Numbered from the stretch's first letter, positions 26,023 through 34,616 are shown. The stretch: 64,000 nt of DNA from Flavonifractor porci (GCF_037572415.1 NZ_JBBHLB010000001.1:400841-464840), one strand, 5' to 3'. The notes: generated by a model not told the origin, from the letters alone. Made by a program: numbers and translations.

Positions 26023-26901
26023 TTACTCGATGTTCTGGATCTGTTCCCGGATCTTCTCGATCTCTGCCTTGATATCCACCACATAGCCGGCGGTCTCAAT
26101 ATCGCTGCATTTGGAACCGATGGTGTTGGCCTCCCGGTTGAACTCCTGGATCAAAAAGTCCAGCTTACGGCCGATGGCGCCGCCCTGGCCCAGCATATGG
26201 TCCAGCTGGGACAGATGGCTGCGCAGGCGGACGGTCTCCTCGTCCACCGCCACCTTGTCGGCATAGATGGCCGCCTCGGTGAGGATGCGGCTCTCGTCGA
26301 TCTGGGTGTTCTGGAGCACCTCGTTCATCCGGGCCGCCAGCTTGGCCCGGTAGTCGGCCACGATGCCGGGAGAACGCTTCTCCACCTTGGATACCAGGCC
26401 CTCGATGGTGGCCGCCCGGGACCGGACGTCCTGGCACAGCTTCTCCCCTTCCCGGGTACGCATGGCGTCAAAGTCGTCCAGAGCCAGGTCCAGCACCGCG
26501 CAGATATCGGCAGACAGGGCCTCCAGGTCCTCCTGGGTCTTTTCCACCAGGAACACGTCCTGGAACCGGGAGAGCAGCGATACAGAGATATCGTCCCGCA
26601 GACCGTAGGTATCCCGCAGATCCTTCAGGGCGGCGTAATAGCCGTCGGCCACCGGCTTGTTCACCGAAATGGCCACGTCGCCATTGGCGGAGGGGCCGAT
26701 GGTGATGTACACGTCCACCTTGCCCCGGGAGATCCGGCTCTGCACCCGGCTCTTCACCGCGTCCTCGGCAAACACATAGATGCGGGGCAGCTTGACGGTG
26801 CAGTCCAGATAGCGGTTGTTCACCGAGCGCAGCTCCACCGTGATGGGACGGCCGCTGAGGTTGGCCTCTCCCCGGCCGTAGCCGGTCATACTCTTGACCA
26901 A
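26023..26901 (-). CDS. yicC: YicC/YloC-family endoribonuclease
   Basis: The 292-aa protein has the family N terminus KSMTGYGRGE, the RSVNNRYLD segment and the C-terminal EREANTIGSKCSD-like region. YicC-type proteins cleave RNA. The start is taken as TTG at 26901, eight bases after AGGGGG; an ATG lies four codons downstream. It heads the long operon that runs to thiN. Confidence 0.92.
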   Translation of the reverse strand: MVKSMTGYGRGEANLSGRPITVELRSVNNRYLDCTVKLPRIYVFAEDAVKSRVQSRISRGKVDVYITIGPSANGDVAISVNKPVADGYYAALKDLRDTYGLRDDISVSLLSRFQDVFLVEKTQEDLEALSADICAVLDLALDDFDAMRTREGEKLCQDVRSRAATIEGLVSKVEKRSPGIVADYRAKLAARMNEVLQNTQIDESRILTEAAIYADKVAVDEETVRLRSHLSQLDHMLGQGGAIGRKLDFLIQEFNREANTIGSKCSDIETAGYVVDIKAEIEKIREQIQNIE

Positions 26902-26942
26902 ATGGGGTTCCCCCTGTTCGTATGAAAGTATTTAATCTTATT

Positions 26943-27104
26943 TATTATAATGCGTATTTCCATTGGTGCGTTGAGACGCACCAATGGAAGGCGCAAGGTT
27001 TTTTGGACAACTTCGACCAAAAACCTTGCACCTGAACAAAGCCATTTGGTCCTGAAAGCTTTGGCTTTCAAGACTTCCAGTTTTGTTCATTACGCATAAT
27101 TATA
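26943..27104. repeat. Structured intergenic element with terminal inverted repeats and three hairpins
   Basis: Outer arms near 26943-26956 and 27091-27104 pair (ATAATGCGTA with TACGCATAAT, about 12 of 16). Inside are three independent stems: 26960-26987 (12 bp perfect, loop TGAG), about 26990-27031 (GC-AAGG-T-run arms) and about 27032-27090 (TGAACAAA arms with an inner GAAAGC stem). This is either a MITE-like repeat folded as a cloverleaf or an unknown structured RNA in front of yicC. Confidence 0.6.
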
Positions 27105-27109
27105 TCAGA

Positions 27110-27649
27110 CTACCGATTCTTCCGCAAGCCCCTGTCCACCCGGGCCACATAGAAGGCAATGAGCTTGGAAAAGCCCATGTCATAAATGACAAAGCCGATG
27201 TTGCCGGCGGCAAAGATCATCCAGCTCTGGCTGAGGGCGGCAGGCAGAAAGGGCAGAAAGAGAGCCTTCAGCCCGAACCACAGCACCGCCAGGGCGATGT
27301 TGCAGCAGGCCAGCTTGCCCACCCACTCCAGCACCCGGCTGGGCAGCCGCTCCAGCAGGCTTTTCACCATGGGCCACAGTCCGAAAAAGATCAGATAGAG
27401 CAGTCCCACGCTCTTGCTGGGGATGAGGAGCAGCCCCAGGATGCCGGTGGCGCCGTAGCAGAAGAACCCGGCGGCCAGGCTGGCGGACACCACCGCCCCC
27501 GCCGGAAACAGCCCCGCCACCGCTACCAGCGCCAGCTTGCCGCTGGGCGCCAGGAAGGCCAGGTAGAGTGAGATGAGGGACAGGCCAGTGAGCAGACCCA
27601 CCAGTGCCGTCCGGCCCGCGCCGCCGCGGTAAGAACCACGCCCTGCCAT
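27110..27649 (-). CDS. Polytopic membrane protein of unknown function
   Basis: The 179-aa protein has about five hydrophobic helices and basic ends. I recognise no family with confidence. It starts three bases after the J-protein gene and has a poor ribosome site, so its translation probably depends on the upstream gene. The context suggests a membrane partner in the same unit. Confidence 0.75.
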   Translation of the reverse strand: MAGRGSYRGGAGRTALVGLLTGLSLISLYLAFLAPSGKLALVAVAGLFPAGAVVSASLAAGFFCYGATGILGLLLIPSKSVGLLYLIFFGLWPMVKSLLERLPSRVLEWVGKLACCNIALAVLWFGLKALFLPFLPAALSQSWMIFAAGNIGFVIYDMGFSKLIAFYVARVDRGLRKNR

Positions 27650-27652
27650 GGT

Positions 27653-28246
27653 TTAGTTCCCGCAGCCGCCGCACAGGCAGTTGAGACACATACAGGCGGT
27701 ACACATATCGCAGGCGTCGGGACCGTCGCCGTAGCCGTAGGGCCGGTAGGCCTGACCGCCCTGACGCATCATCATCAGGGCCTGACGGTACTCCGCGTTG
27801 GACGGGGCCATGTTGCAGGCCATCTGGATGTGCTGGGTGGCCTCGTCCAGCCAGCCCTTCCGGTAGGCCAGAGAGCCGGTGAGGAAGTGCCACTCGGCGT
27901 CCTGGTTGGGGGCGGAGCGGAGCAGCTGCTCGGCCCGGCTCAGATCCCCCATGTTGATGGCCTGGCGGACCTGATTGTACAGGCTGGACCCCTGGGAGGA
28001 GGAGCCGTAGGACTGCTGATAACCCCCCTGGTAGCTTCCGCCCTGGTGGCCGCCGCCGGAGCGCATCCTGGTGATGGCGTCGTAGGCCTCGTTGATCTCC
28101 TTCATCTTCTCCTCCGCCAGATCGGCCAGAGGATTGTTCTGATAGTTGTCGGGATGGTACTTTCGGGCCAGTTCCCGGTACGCCCGCTTGATCTCGTCGT
28201 CGCTGGCGTCGGGCTTTACACCCAATACGCTGTAAGGATCGCTCAT
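27653..28246 (-). CDS. J-domain (DnaJ-like) protein with cysteine-rich tail
   Basis: Residues 2-66 are a J domain (SDPYSVLG, then KYHPDN containing the essential HPD). J domains stimulate DnaK-type chaperones. A Gly/Ser/Tyr-rich linker and a TPR-like helical part follow. The C terminus is a cysteine cluster, CDMCTACMCLNCLCGGCG, which may bind metal or be inserted near the membrane. The start is ATG 28246 with AGGAG nine bases upstream; it overlaps the DUF5685 gene by four bases. Confidence 0.88.
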   Translation of the reverse strand: MSDPYSVLGVKPDASDDEIKRAYRELARKYHPDNYQNNPLADLAEEKMKEINEAYDAITRMRSGGGHQGGSYQGGYQQSYGSSSQGSSLYNQVRQAINMGDLSRAEQLLRSAPNQDAEWHFLTGSLAYRKGWLDEATQHIQMACNMAPSNAEYRQALMMMRQGGQAYRPYGYGDGPDACDMCTACMCLNCLCGGCGN

Positions 28247-29112
28247 GTATGTTTTCTCCTGTCTGTATGATTGGCGGCCTTCCATCGGCCGGTAAAAACC
28301 AGTTCTTCCACGGCGGGCAGGCCCAGATAGAGAATGTTCTCCACCGTCTCCTGCCAGTGGCCCAGCTCCAGCAGGGCCATGGCCGACCGGGCCAGATTGA
28401 GGGAGTGGCGCAGGGTGGTGCGCATGGTCTCCCGTCCCTCCTCCGGCCTGCCGTCAAAGCGAATGAGGATGGGATTGTAGGCGCCGGTGCGCTTGTCCTC
28501 CTCCAGATCGTCCCAGGCGTCCACCAGATAGATCCACCGCCCGATGTGGTAGAGCAGCTGTTCCATGGCCCGGTCCCGCGCCCGGTCCCCCGAGGGGGGC
28601 GCGGCGGCGGTGAGCAGCCGGGCAAAGGTATCCGCCGTCCGGTCGATGGAGGGGCACTTCTCTCCCTCCAGTTCCTGCAGCTCCCCCAGACATCGACGCA
28701 CCGTACCGTCAAAGTCGGGCCGGGCGGCGGCAGCCTTCCGGTAGCCCCGGCGGAGCAGCCGGGAGAGCAGCCGGGCGGGCAGCCCCTTCCAGAATCCGCT
28801 GTCATCCACCGTGTCCCGCAGCTTCCAGTAGCTGAGGATGGTACCGGCGTCAGCAGCCGCGTCCACTCCAGTGGAGAGGACGCAGTTTTTCTTCCTGCAC
28901 CACAGCCGGGCGGGGCACCGTTTGGAGGCAGGCTCCGGCTTTGCGCCGTCCAGCAGCATGGCAAGGAAGGTAAAGTCGTAGTTGAGAAACATCCGGGCCA
29001 TGAAGCCGTGGCGTTTGCCCAAAGCGTGGCACACCCCGCAGTAGAGAGCCTCATAATCCCGGTTCTGGCGTACCTTCAGTTCGTCCCGCCAGGGACGCAC
29101 ATAGCCAAACAT
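28243..29112 (-). CDS. DUF5685 family protein
   Basis: The 289-aa protein starts MFGYVRPWRDELKVR and has CGVCHALG and a Cys-pair at about 70, marks of the DUF5685 family found next to J-proteins in Clostridia. The helical, His/Cys-rich sequence recalls phytoene-synthase-like all-alpha folds (a YLVDAWDDLEED motif is present), but no activity is known. It overlaps both neighbours, so the three genes act as a unit. Confidence 0.8.
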   Translation of the reverse strand: MFGYVRPWRDELKVRQNRDYEALYCGVCHALGKRHGFMARMFLNYDFTFLAMLLDGAKPEPASKRCPARLWCRKKNCVLSTGVDAAADAGTILSYWKLRDTVDDSGFWKGLPARLLSRLLRRGYRKAAAARPDFDGTVRRCLGELQELEGEKCPSIDRTADTFARLLTAAAPPSGDRARDRAMEQLLYHIGRWIYLVDAWDDLEEDKRTGAYNPILIRFDGRPEEGRETMRTTLRHSLNLARSAMALLELGHWQETVENILYLGLPAVEELVFTGRWKAANHTDRRKHT

Positions 29113-29540
29113 CAGTCAGCGGGATTGATGGCGGTGATGCAGAAGGTGATGGAGCGACTGCGGCGCACCTGCCGGTCCAGCAGCACCGCCAGCAGCACGC
29201 CCACGGCAAAGCCGATGCCGCCCGCCGCAGCGCTGATACCGCCGCTGAGCTGAAGAGCGGCGCAGACGAAGTAGCCCAGGAAAAACAGGACAAAGGGCAC
29301 CAGGTAGACCACCAGCGCCGCCTTCAGGATGCCGCCGGTGGAGGACTCCACCCGCACCATGTCCCCGGGCATGGCCCGCACCGGGTTGGCCGCCATGACG
29401 GCCACGGTGGAGCTGACCATCAGCTCACTGCACCCGCCGCCGCACTTGGAGCAGTCGTGGCCGCAGGCGGACTGACGCTTTACCGCCACCTCCGCCCGGC
29501 CGTCGGGAAATACTTTGGTTACTTTTGCAGTTTGAATCAT
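29112..29540 (-). CDS. RseC/MucC-family membrane protein
   Basis: The 142-aa protein has an N-terminal cytoplasmic cysteine cluster (CGHDCSKCGGGC) and two membrane helices. This is the RseC family, which in enterobacteria takes part in the SoxR-reducing system and is often near Rnf complexes. Here there is no rnf nearby; a redox role is likely. A one-base overlap links it to DUF5685. Confidence 0.88.
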   Translation of the reverse strand: MIQTAKVTKVFPDGRAEVAVKRQSACGHDCSKCGGGCSELMVSSTVAVMAANPVRAMPGDMVRVESSTGGILKAALVVYLVPFVLFFLGYFVCAALQLSGGISAAAGGIGFAVGVLLAVLLDRQVRRSRSITFCITAINPAD

Positions 29541-29580
29541 GGGATCACCTTGAATTTTCTCTTTGTTCTATGACAGAAAT

Positions 29581-30825
29581 CTACGTCAGGGACACGGAAA
29601 TGGCGTATTCACCCACCACGCCCACGCTGCTGCTGCCGTCCAGGTAGACCTTGACAGGAACCGTGCGGCTGCCGGTGGAGAGATCTGTGTTGGACAGGTC
29701 GGCCACGATGCGCAGCTGGGACTCGGTGATTCGGTTGACCTCCTCCTCCGGCCCCCGGATGAGGACGCTGCACGACTTGGTAATGGCCTCCGCCTGATAA
29801 CCCACAGGTTTGTTGATGATCTCGATATTGTCCACCTTCATGGTACGGGTGGCCAGACCCTGGATACTGACTGTCACAGTGACTTCGGTAATGCCGCTGA
29901 CATTGGTCAGCTCGGGAGAGAGCTCGATCTCCTTGGTAAAGGTATTGGTACCGTACACGTCGGCCAGCTTGATATCGCCCAGTGAGATCTCCTTCAGGCC
30001 CTCCACGTCGGCCTGATCGCCGGACACCATGATGGTGTCGGTGGGGCTGAAGGTCACCTTGGCGTCGGCCGCCGTGGCGCCGCCGCCCTCGATGAGGTTG
30101 ACGGTGAGGGGCACCTCCTTGAGAATCTCCACCGGCAGGGTCACCAGAACCGTCTGGGGTTCAGCCTTGATATTGACACCTGTCACAGGATTGCCGTTGG
30201 GATCAATGAGGGTCACCTGACATTGCTCACTGTAGGTGCTGGTCAGGTCCTGCTGGGACACAACTACCTGAGCATACTGCACCTCGTTGACCAGCTCCTC
30301 CTGGCCGCTGATGGTAATGGTCTCCGGGGTGATGGAGAACTCGCCACGCTGATAGCCCTCGGCCACGCTGCCCTCAAAGACCGCCTGCACCGGTACATTC
30401 TTTTCCGTCCATCGGGACACAGTGAAATCCACTGTAGCCGGGCTGGTGTACCGCAGATCAATGGCGTCGGTGGAGGTAACCGACCGGGGATAACTGATGA
30501 TGCGGGTGGTGATGGGGATGGACTGCTCCCCCGGCTCGGTGATGGAGGACACATCGACGTTCACCGTCACATCTCCCTGGGACAGGCGGTTGAATACCTC
30601 CCGGCGGGCCTGGATGTTGAGGCTCACCGTCTGCTCCGCTCCCTGGGAGATCATCAGGCCCCGCTCCTCCAGTACGTCCAGGCCGCTGAACACTACCTGA
30701 ACGCTGCGGACGGTACCGGTGGTAATGGGGTTGGCCTCCTTACCCACATAGATCCAAAGGGCAAAGGCCAGCAGCAGGGAGACCAGAATATAAAACCACT
30801 TGGAATCAGTGATCTTTCTCACCAT
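29581..30825 (-). CDS. cdaR: CdaR (YbbR-domain regulator of c-di-AMP cyclase)
   Basis: The 414-aa protein has one N-terminal membrane helix (about 10-28) and extracellular YbbR repeats. CdaR binds and modulates CdaA. The start is ATG 30825, which overlaps cdaA by 20 bases; a longer frame would run deep into cdaA. The usual third gene, glmM, does not follow. Confidence 0.93.
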   Translation of the reverse strand: MVRKITDSKWFYILVSLLLAFALWIYVGKEANPITTGTVRSVQVVFSGLDVLEERGLMISQGAEQTVSLNIQARREVFNRLSQGDVTVNVDVSSITEPGEQSIPITTRIISYPRSVTSTDAIDLRYTSPATVDFTVSRWTEKNVPVQAVFEGSVAEGYQRGEFSITPETITISGQEELVNEVQYAQVVVSQQDLTSTYSEQCQVTLIDPNGNPVTGVNIKAEPQTVLVTLPVEILKEVPLTVNLIEGGGATAADAKVTFSPTDTIMVSGDQADVEGLKEISLGDIKLADVYGTNTFTKEIELSPELTNVSGITEVTVTVSIQGLATRTMKVDNIEIINKPVGYQAEAITKSCSVLIRGPEEEVNRITESQLRIVADLSNTDLSTGSRTVPVKVYLDGSSSVGVVGEYAISVSLT

Positions 30826-31693
30826 TCTGCTTCTCCCCCTTTCCGCCCCGGAACAGTGTCTTGAATTTGAACTTGGAGGGCGCTTCGGTCTGTTCCTGCT
30901 CGGGCATAAGCTCATTGCGGAGCAGCCGCTCCAGGGTCTCGGGGGCCAGATGCCGCTTGAGCATTCCGCCCACCGCCACTGAGATAGAGCCGGTCTCCTC
31001 CGACACGATGGCCACCACCGCGTCGGTGTGCTCGCTGGCGCCGATGCCCGCCCGGTGGCGCATACCCAGCTCCCGGGACAGGTTCACATTGCCCGACATG
31101 GGGAGCATACAGCCCGCGCCCACGATCCGGCCGCCCCGGACGATGACGGCGCCATCATGGAGGGGGGCTTTGTTCCAGAAAATATTCTTCAGCAGCTCGG
31201 CGCTCACCGAGCAGTCCAGAGCGGTACCCGTCTTGATGGCGTCCTCCAGCATATTCTTCCGCTCAAATACCATCAGCGCGCCGGTCTTGGACTTGGACAG
31301 AGCCGCGTAGGCCTCCACGGTCTGGGTGATGGCCCCATCCAGCTCATTGCGCTCCTCGACATGGGTAAAGACCTTGCCGATGCTGGTGCGGCCCATCTGC
31401 TCCAGGAAGCGGCGGATCTCCGGCTGGAAGATGACCACCAGTGCCACGCCGCCCCACTCCACCAGCTTGCCCAGCAAAAAGCTGACGGTGTTGAGCTGCA
31501 TCATACTGGAGATCCACAGGGCCACAATGAACACCAATACACCCTTGGCCACCGCCCCGGAGCTGGTGCGGCGGATGAGCATGATAAGCTTGTAGATGAT
31601 AAACGCCATGATCAGGATATCAATGATATCGAAGATCCCGATGGGGGTCACCATCCCTTTGAGCTGCTGCAGCAGATATAAAATGCCTTCCAT
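30806..31693 (-). CDS. cdaA: Membrane diadenylate cyclase CdaA
   Basis: CdaA makes c-di-AMP from two ATP. The 295-aa protein has three N-terminal membrane helices and a DAC domain with the DGA motif (HDGAVIVRGGRI) and the RHR motif (MRHRAG). Length and layout are typical. A strong sigma-A promoter lies 83 bases upstream. Confidence 0.96.
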   Translation of the reverse strand: MEGILYLLQQLKGMVTPIGIFDIIDILIMAFIIYKLIMLIRRTSSGAVAKGVLVFIVALWISSMMQLNTVSFLLGKLVEWGGVALVVIFQPEIRRFLEQMGRTSIGKVFTHVEERNELDGAITQTVEAYAALSKSKTGALMVFERKNMLEDAIKTGTALDCSVSAELLKNIFWNKAPLHDGAVIVRGGRIVGAGCMLPMSGNVNLSRELGMRHRAGIGASEHTDAVVAIVSEETGSISVAVGGMLKRHLAPETLERLLRNELMPEQEQTEAPSKFKFKTLFRGGKGEKQNGEKDH

Positions 31694-31775
31694 ACTCCCA
31701 CGTCTCCCGCTCTCCGGCGGCGCCGGTCATTGCTCCCCGGCCGGGCCTGTCGGACCGACCTACTTTAACCAATTT

Positions 31776-31804
31776 ATTATACTGTATTCCCCTGTGATTG
31801 ACAA
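31776..31804 (-). promoter_or_regulatory. Promoter of cdaA-cdaR
   Basis: TTGTCA (31799-31804) and a perfect TATAAT (31776-31781) are 17 bases apart on the minus strand. Confidence 0.85.
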
Positions 31805-31883
31805 GGGTAAGCAAGATCAATTTTCTGTGAATTCCGTTCATCCTTCCCCCGCATCTGACGGGGTCCGACGCCCTTCGGGCAGC

Positions 31884-31916
31884 AAAAAACCCTCCGGGCC
31901 CAGGGCCTTGGAGGGC
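31884..31916 (-). terminator. Terminator of the class V aminotransferase gene
   Basis: CCCTCC and GGAGGG arms with an inner GGCCC stem are followed by TTTTTT on the minus strand, eight bases beyond the stop. Confidence 0.88.
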
Positions 31917-31923
31917 ATTTCGC

Positions 31924-33051
31924 TCAGCGGGATGACTGGACCAGCCGGGAGAGTTCCCACACAAACCGGTCCACCTCCGCCGCCGTGTTGAAGTCAGAGA
32001 CGCTGGCCCGGACGGTACCCGCCTCCAAAGTGCCGGCGTTTTCGTGGGCCAGGGGGGCGCAGTGGAGCCCCGCCCGCACCGCGATGCCCCGTCGGCTCAG
32101 GGCCTCCCCCACCGCCTCGCAGTCCAGACCTGCCACCTGGAAGGAGAGCACCCCGCTCTGGCAGGCCGGGTCCCGGGCCTGAAAAACGATCACCCGGGGC
32201 AGCCGGGCAAGCCCCTGGGCCGCCCGGCGGATGAGAGCCCCCTCCCGTTTGCCGATGGCCTCCGGGGTACGGGCGGTCACATAGCGCAGCCCCGCCAGCA
32301 GTCCGGCAATGCCGGGCAGGTTGTGGGTCCCCGCCTCCAGCCGGTCAGGCAGATAGTCAGGCATGGTCTGGAGGGCCGAGGCGCTGCCGGTACCCCCATG
32401 GATCAGAGGAACCGCCTCCCCGGCGCAGAGGAGCAGCCCGGTCCCCTGGGGGCCGTACAGCCCCTTGTGGCCGGGCATGGCGATGAAGGCCGCCCCCAGC
32501 TTCTCCTGCCGCACCGGCACACAGCCGGCGGATTGGGAAGCGTCCACGATGAGGGGAATCCTCCGGCGGCGGCACAGGGCAGATATCTCCTCCATAGGCA
32601 GGATAAAACCGAACACATTGGAGACATGGGTACACACCACCGCCGCCGGGTCGGCCTCCAGACCGGCCTCAAAGGCATCCAGCAGTCCCTGCCGGTCAAA
32701 CAGCGGGGCGCGGGCTATCAGGATCTCCGCCCCCAGGGCGTGGAGCGGGCGGGTGACGGCATTGTGCTCCCATGGGGAAATGAGCACCCGGTCCCCCGGC
32801 TTCACCAGGGAGCGGATGGCGATGTTGAGTCCGTGGGTGGCGTTGGAGGTAAATACCACCTGTTCAGGGCTCTCCATGCCGAAGAGCTCCGCCGCCGCCT
32901 GACGGCAGGCAAAGGCAGTTTCCGCCGCCCGGCGAGCGGGCAGGTGGCCGCCCCGGCCGGGGCTGGCCAGATTTCCCACCGCCCAGGCCGCCGCCCGGGC
33001 CACGGTGGGTGGCTTTTGCAGGGTGGTGGCGGCGCTGTCCAGATAGATCAC
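31924..33051 (-). CDS. Class V aminotransferase (cysteine desulfurase-like)
   Basis: A PLP enzyme of the NifS/Csd group, about 375 aa, starting MIYLDSAATTLQKP. Visible are the N-terminal LDSAATT motif, the PLP region DASQSAG, the lysine region MPGHKGLYGPQGTG and the C-terminal active-site loop with RAGLHCAPLAH. The loop cysteine points to sulfur (or selenium) release from cysteine. The start is GTG 33051, overlapping the DUF3343 gene by four bases, with GGGAGG upstream. The pairing with DUF3343 suggests sulfur or selenium delivery. Confidence 0.9.
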   Translation of the reverse strand: MIYLDSAATTLQKPPTVARAAAWAVGNLASPGRGGHLPARRAAETAFACRQAAAELFGMESPEQVVFTSNATHGLNIAIRSLVKPGDRVLISPWEHNAVTRPLHALGAEILIARAPLFDRQGLLDAFEAGLEADPAAVVCTHVSNVFGFILPMEEISALCRRRRIPLIVDASQSAGCVPVRQEKLGAAFIAMPGHKGLYGPQGTGLLLCAGEAVPLIHGGTGSASALQTMPDYLPDRLEAGTHNLPGIAGLLAGLRYVTARTPEAIGKREGALIRRAAQGLARLPRVIVFQARDPACQSGVLSFQVAGLDCEAVGEALSRRGIAVRAGLHCAPLAHENAGTLEAGTVRASVSDFNTAAEVDRFVWELSRLVQSSR

Positions 33052-33302
33052 AGCCCCACCTCCCGGTAGCCGCCATCCTCCGCCTGGAGGAAGATCCGCT
33101 TGGGTGTGAGGCCCGCCCGGTTGAGGATCACCAGCGCGGCGGTGAGGCTGCGCTCGGCCACCTTCACCGAGTGGCTGCACCCTTCCCGGTCGATGAGTTT
33201 GGGGGATCGAAGGATCCGCGCCGTGATCCCCGCCCGCTCCAGCGCGGCGGCTGTCCGCTGGGCATAGGTCAGGGAGCGGCAGACAATGAGATAATAGACC
33301 AT
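33048..33302 (-). CDS. DUF3343 protein, putative S/Se carrier
   Basis: The 84-aa protein starts MVYYLIVCRSLTYAQRTAAAL and has a second cysteine in REGCSHSVKV. DUF3343 proteins are proposed sulfur or selenium carriers and often adjoin class V desulfurases, as here (GTGA overlap). The ATG at 33302 directly follows a terminator-like hairpin whose 3' arm is the ribosome site, an unusual arrangement. Confidence 0.85.
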   Translation of the reverse strand: MVYYLIVCRSLTYAQRTAAALERAGITARILRSPKLIDREGCSHSVKVAERSLTAALVILNRAGLTPKRIFLQAEDGGYREVGL

Positions 33303-33344
33303 AAAAAACGCTCCTCTCGCACCAGCATATGTGCAAGAGGAGCG
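33303..33344 (-). terminator. Terminator hairpin that contains the DUF3343 ribosome site
   Basis: On the minus strand a 14-bp stem (33331-33344 with 33309-33322, one G-U pair) has an 8-base loop and is followed by TTTTTT, then at once the ATG of DUF3343. The 3' arm carries GAGAGGAG, the only ribosome site. It can thus both end ispF transcripts and hide the start of the next gene. Confidence 0.85.
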
Positions 33345-33366
33345 GAACGTGCGTGTGAACATCCGT

Positions 33367-33394
33367 CGTAGGGGCGACCTTTATGGTCGCCCGC
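33367..33394. repeat. Partial copy of the CGTAGGGGCG repeat
   Basis: Twenty-seven of 28 bases match the left end of the element at 10011. The right end is missing; the copy stops at the ispF stop codon. Confidence 0.7.
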
Positions 33395-33396
33395 AC

Positions 33397-33870
33397 TCAG
33401 AGCCTTTCCAGCAGGCAGACGGCATGAGCGGCCATGCCCTCCCCGGTCCCGGTAAAGCCCAGGCCCTCCTCGGTGGTGGCCTTCACGCTGACCTGATCCA
33501 CGTCCAGTCCCAGCCGTGCCGCCAGATTGGCTCGCATCTGAGGGATATGGGGAGCCAGCTTGGGCTTTTGAGCCAGGATGGTGGCGTCGATATTGCCCAC
33601 CCGGTACCCGGCCTGGGTGAGACGCTCTCCCACCCGCTCCAGCAGCACCAGGCTGTCCGCTCCGGCGTAAGCCGGGTCATTATCGGGGAACAGCTTGCCG
33701 ATGTCCCCCAGGGCCGCCGCCCCCAGCAGGGCGTCCATAATGGCGTGGGTCAGTACGTCGGCGTCGGAGTGGCCCAGCAGCCCCTTCTCCCAGGGGATGT
33801 CCACGCCCCCCAAAATCAGCTTCCGGCCCTCCACCAGCTTATGTACGTCATATCCGTGTCCGATTCTCAT
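33397..33870 (-). CDS. ispF: 2-C-methyl-D-erythritol 2,4-cyclodiphosphate synthase
   Basis: IspF makes the cyclic diphosphate in the MEP isoprenoid pathway. The 157-aa protein starts MRIGHGYDVH (zinc-binding Asp and His) and has HSDADVLTHAI, the second zinc region. It overlaps ispD by four bases, the frequent ispDF pair. Confidence 0.97.
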   Translation of the reverse strand: MRIGHGYDVHKLVEGRKLILGGVDIPWEKGLLGHSDADVLTHAIMDALLGAAALGDIGKLFPDNDPAYAGADSLVLLERVGERLTQAGYRVGNIDATILAQKPKLAPHIPQMRANLAARLGLDVDQVSVKATTEEGLGFTGTGEGMAAHAVCLLERL

Positions 33871-34598
33871 ACGTCCTCCCTCCAGGCCAACAGAGCCTCA
33901 GCCATGGCCACATCCTCCGGCGTGGTCAGTTTCAGGTTACAGTAATCGCCCTGGGTCAGAGCCACCCCGATGCCCAGCCGCTCCACGGCGGAGCAGTCGT
34001 CGGTGAGAGCGGCCTCCGCTTCCAGTGCCTTGGTAAGGGCGCCCCGGATCAGATCCCGTTGGAACACCTGGGGAGTCTGGACGGCGTAGAGGGCCGACCG
34101 GTCAGGGGTGGACTCCACCAGGCCGTCCCGGGCCACCTTTACCGTATCCTTTACCGGCACAGCGGGGGCGGCGGCGCCGCACTGGTGGGCCCGTCGGATC
34201 ACTTCCTCCAGCACCCGCTGGCTCACCAGAGGCCGGGCGCCGTCGTGGATGGCGGCCAGCTCGATCTTACGGCTCAGCTCCTCCACCCCGGCCAGCACCG
34301 ACTGGGTGCGGGTCTCCCCGCCCCGTACCACCTTCCGCACCTTGGACAGGGCGGCATCCCGGCACAAGCCGCTGATGGGCACAATCAGATCCTCCCGGGT
34401 GACCACCACGATCTCGTCAATGAGGGGGCAGTTGTCCAGGGCCCGCAGGGTACGGAGGATCACCGGCACCCCGTCCAGGGGGAGCAGCACCTTGTCCTGC
34501 CCCATCCGGGTGGAGCTGCCCGCCGCAGGCACCACCGCGCCGCAGCGGAGGGATTCCGGCCCCTCCCGATGAAACAGCCGGGAAAATATGCCTGCCAT
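33867..34598 (-). CDS. ispD: 2-C-methyl-D-erythritol 4-phosphate cytidylyltransferase
   Basis: IspD couples CTP to MEP. The 243-aa protein has VVPAAGSSTRMGQDK, the nucleotide loop, and IHDGARPLV. An N-terminal 18-residue extension (MAGIFSRLFHREG) precedes the usual start, but AGGAGGA in front of ATG 34598 supports it. Confidence 0.95.
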   Translation of the reverse strand: MAGIFSRLFHREGPESLRCGAVVPAAGSSTRMGQDKVLLPLDGVPVILRTLRALDNCPLIDEIVVVTREDLIVPISGLCRDAALSKVRKVVRGGETRTQSVLAGVEELSRKIELAAIHDGARPLVSQRVLEEVIRRAHQCGAAAPAVPVKDTVKVARDGLVESTPDRSALYAVQTPQVFQRDLIRGALTKALEAEAALTDDCSAVERLGIGVALTQGDYCNLKLTTPEDVAMAEALLAWREDV

Positions 34599-34616
34599 AT
34601 TGGTTCCTCCTTCTGC

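Noticed and set aside
27180..29054. A 624-codon minus-strand frame across the J-protein and DUF5685 genes
   Set aside because: Frame-shifted reading of three real genes; Arg/Pro-rich without domains.
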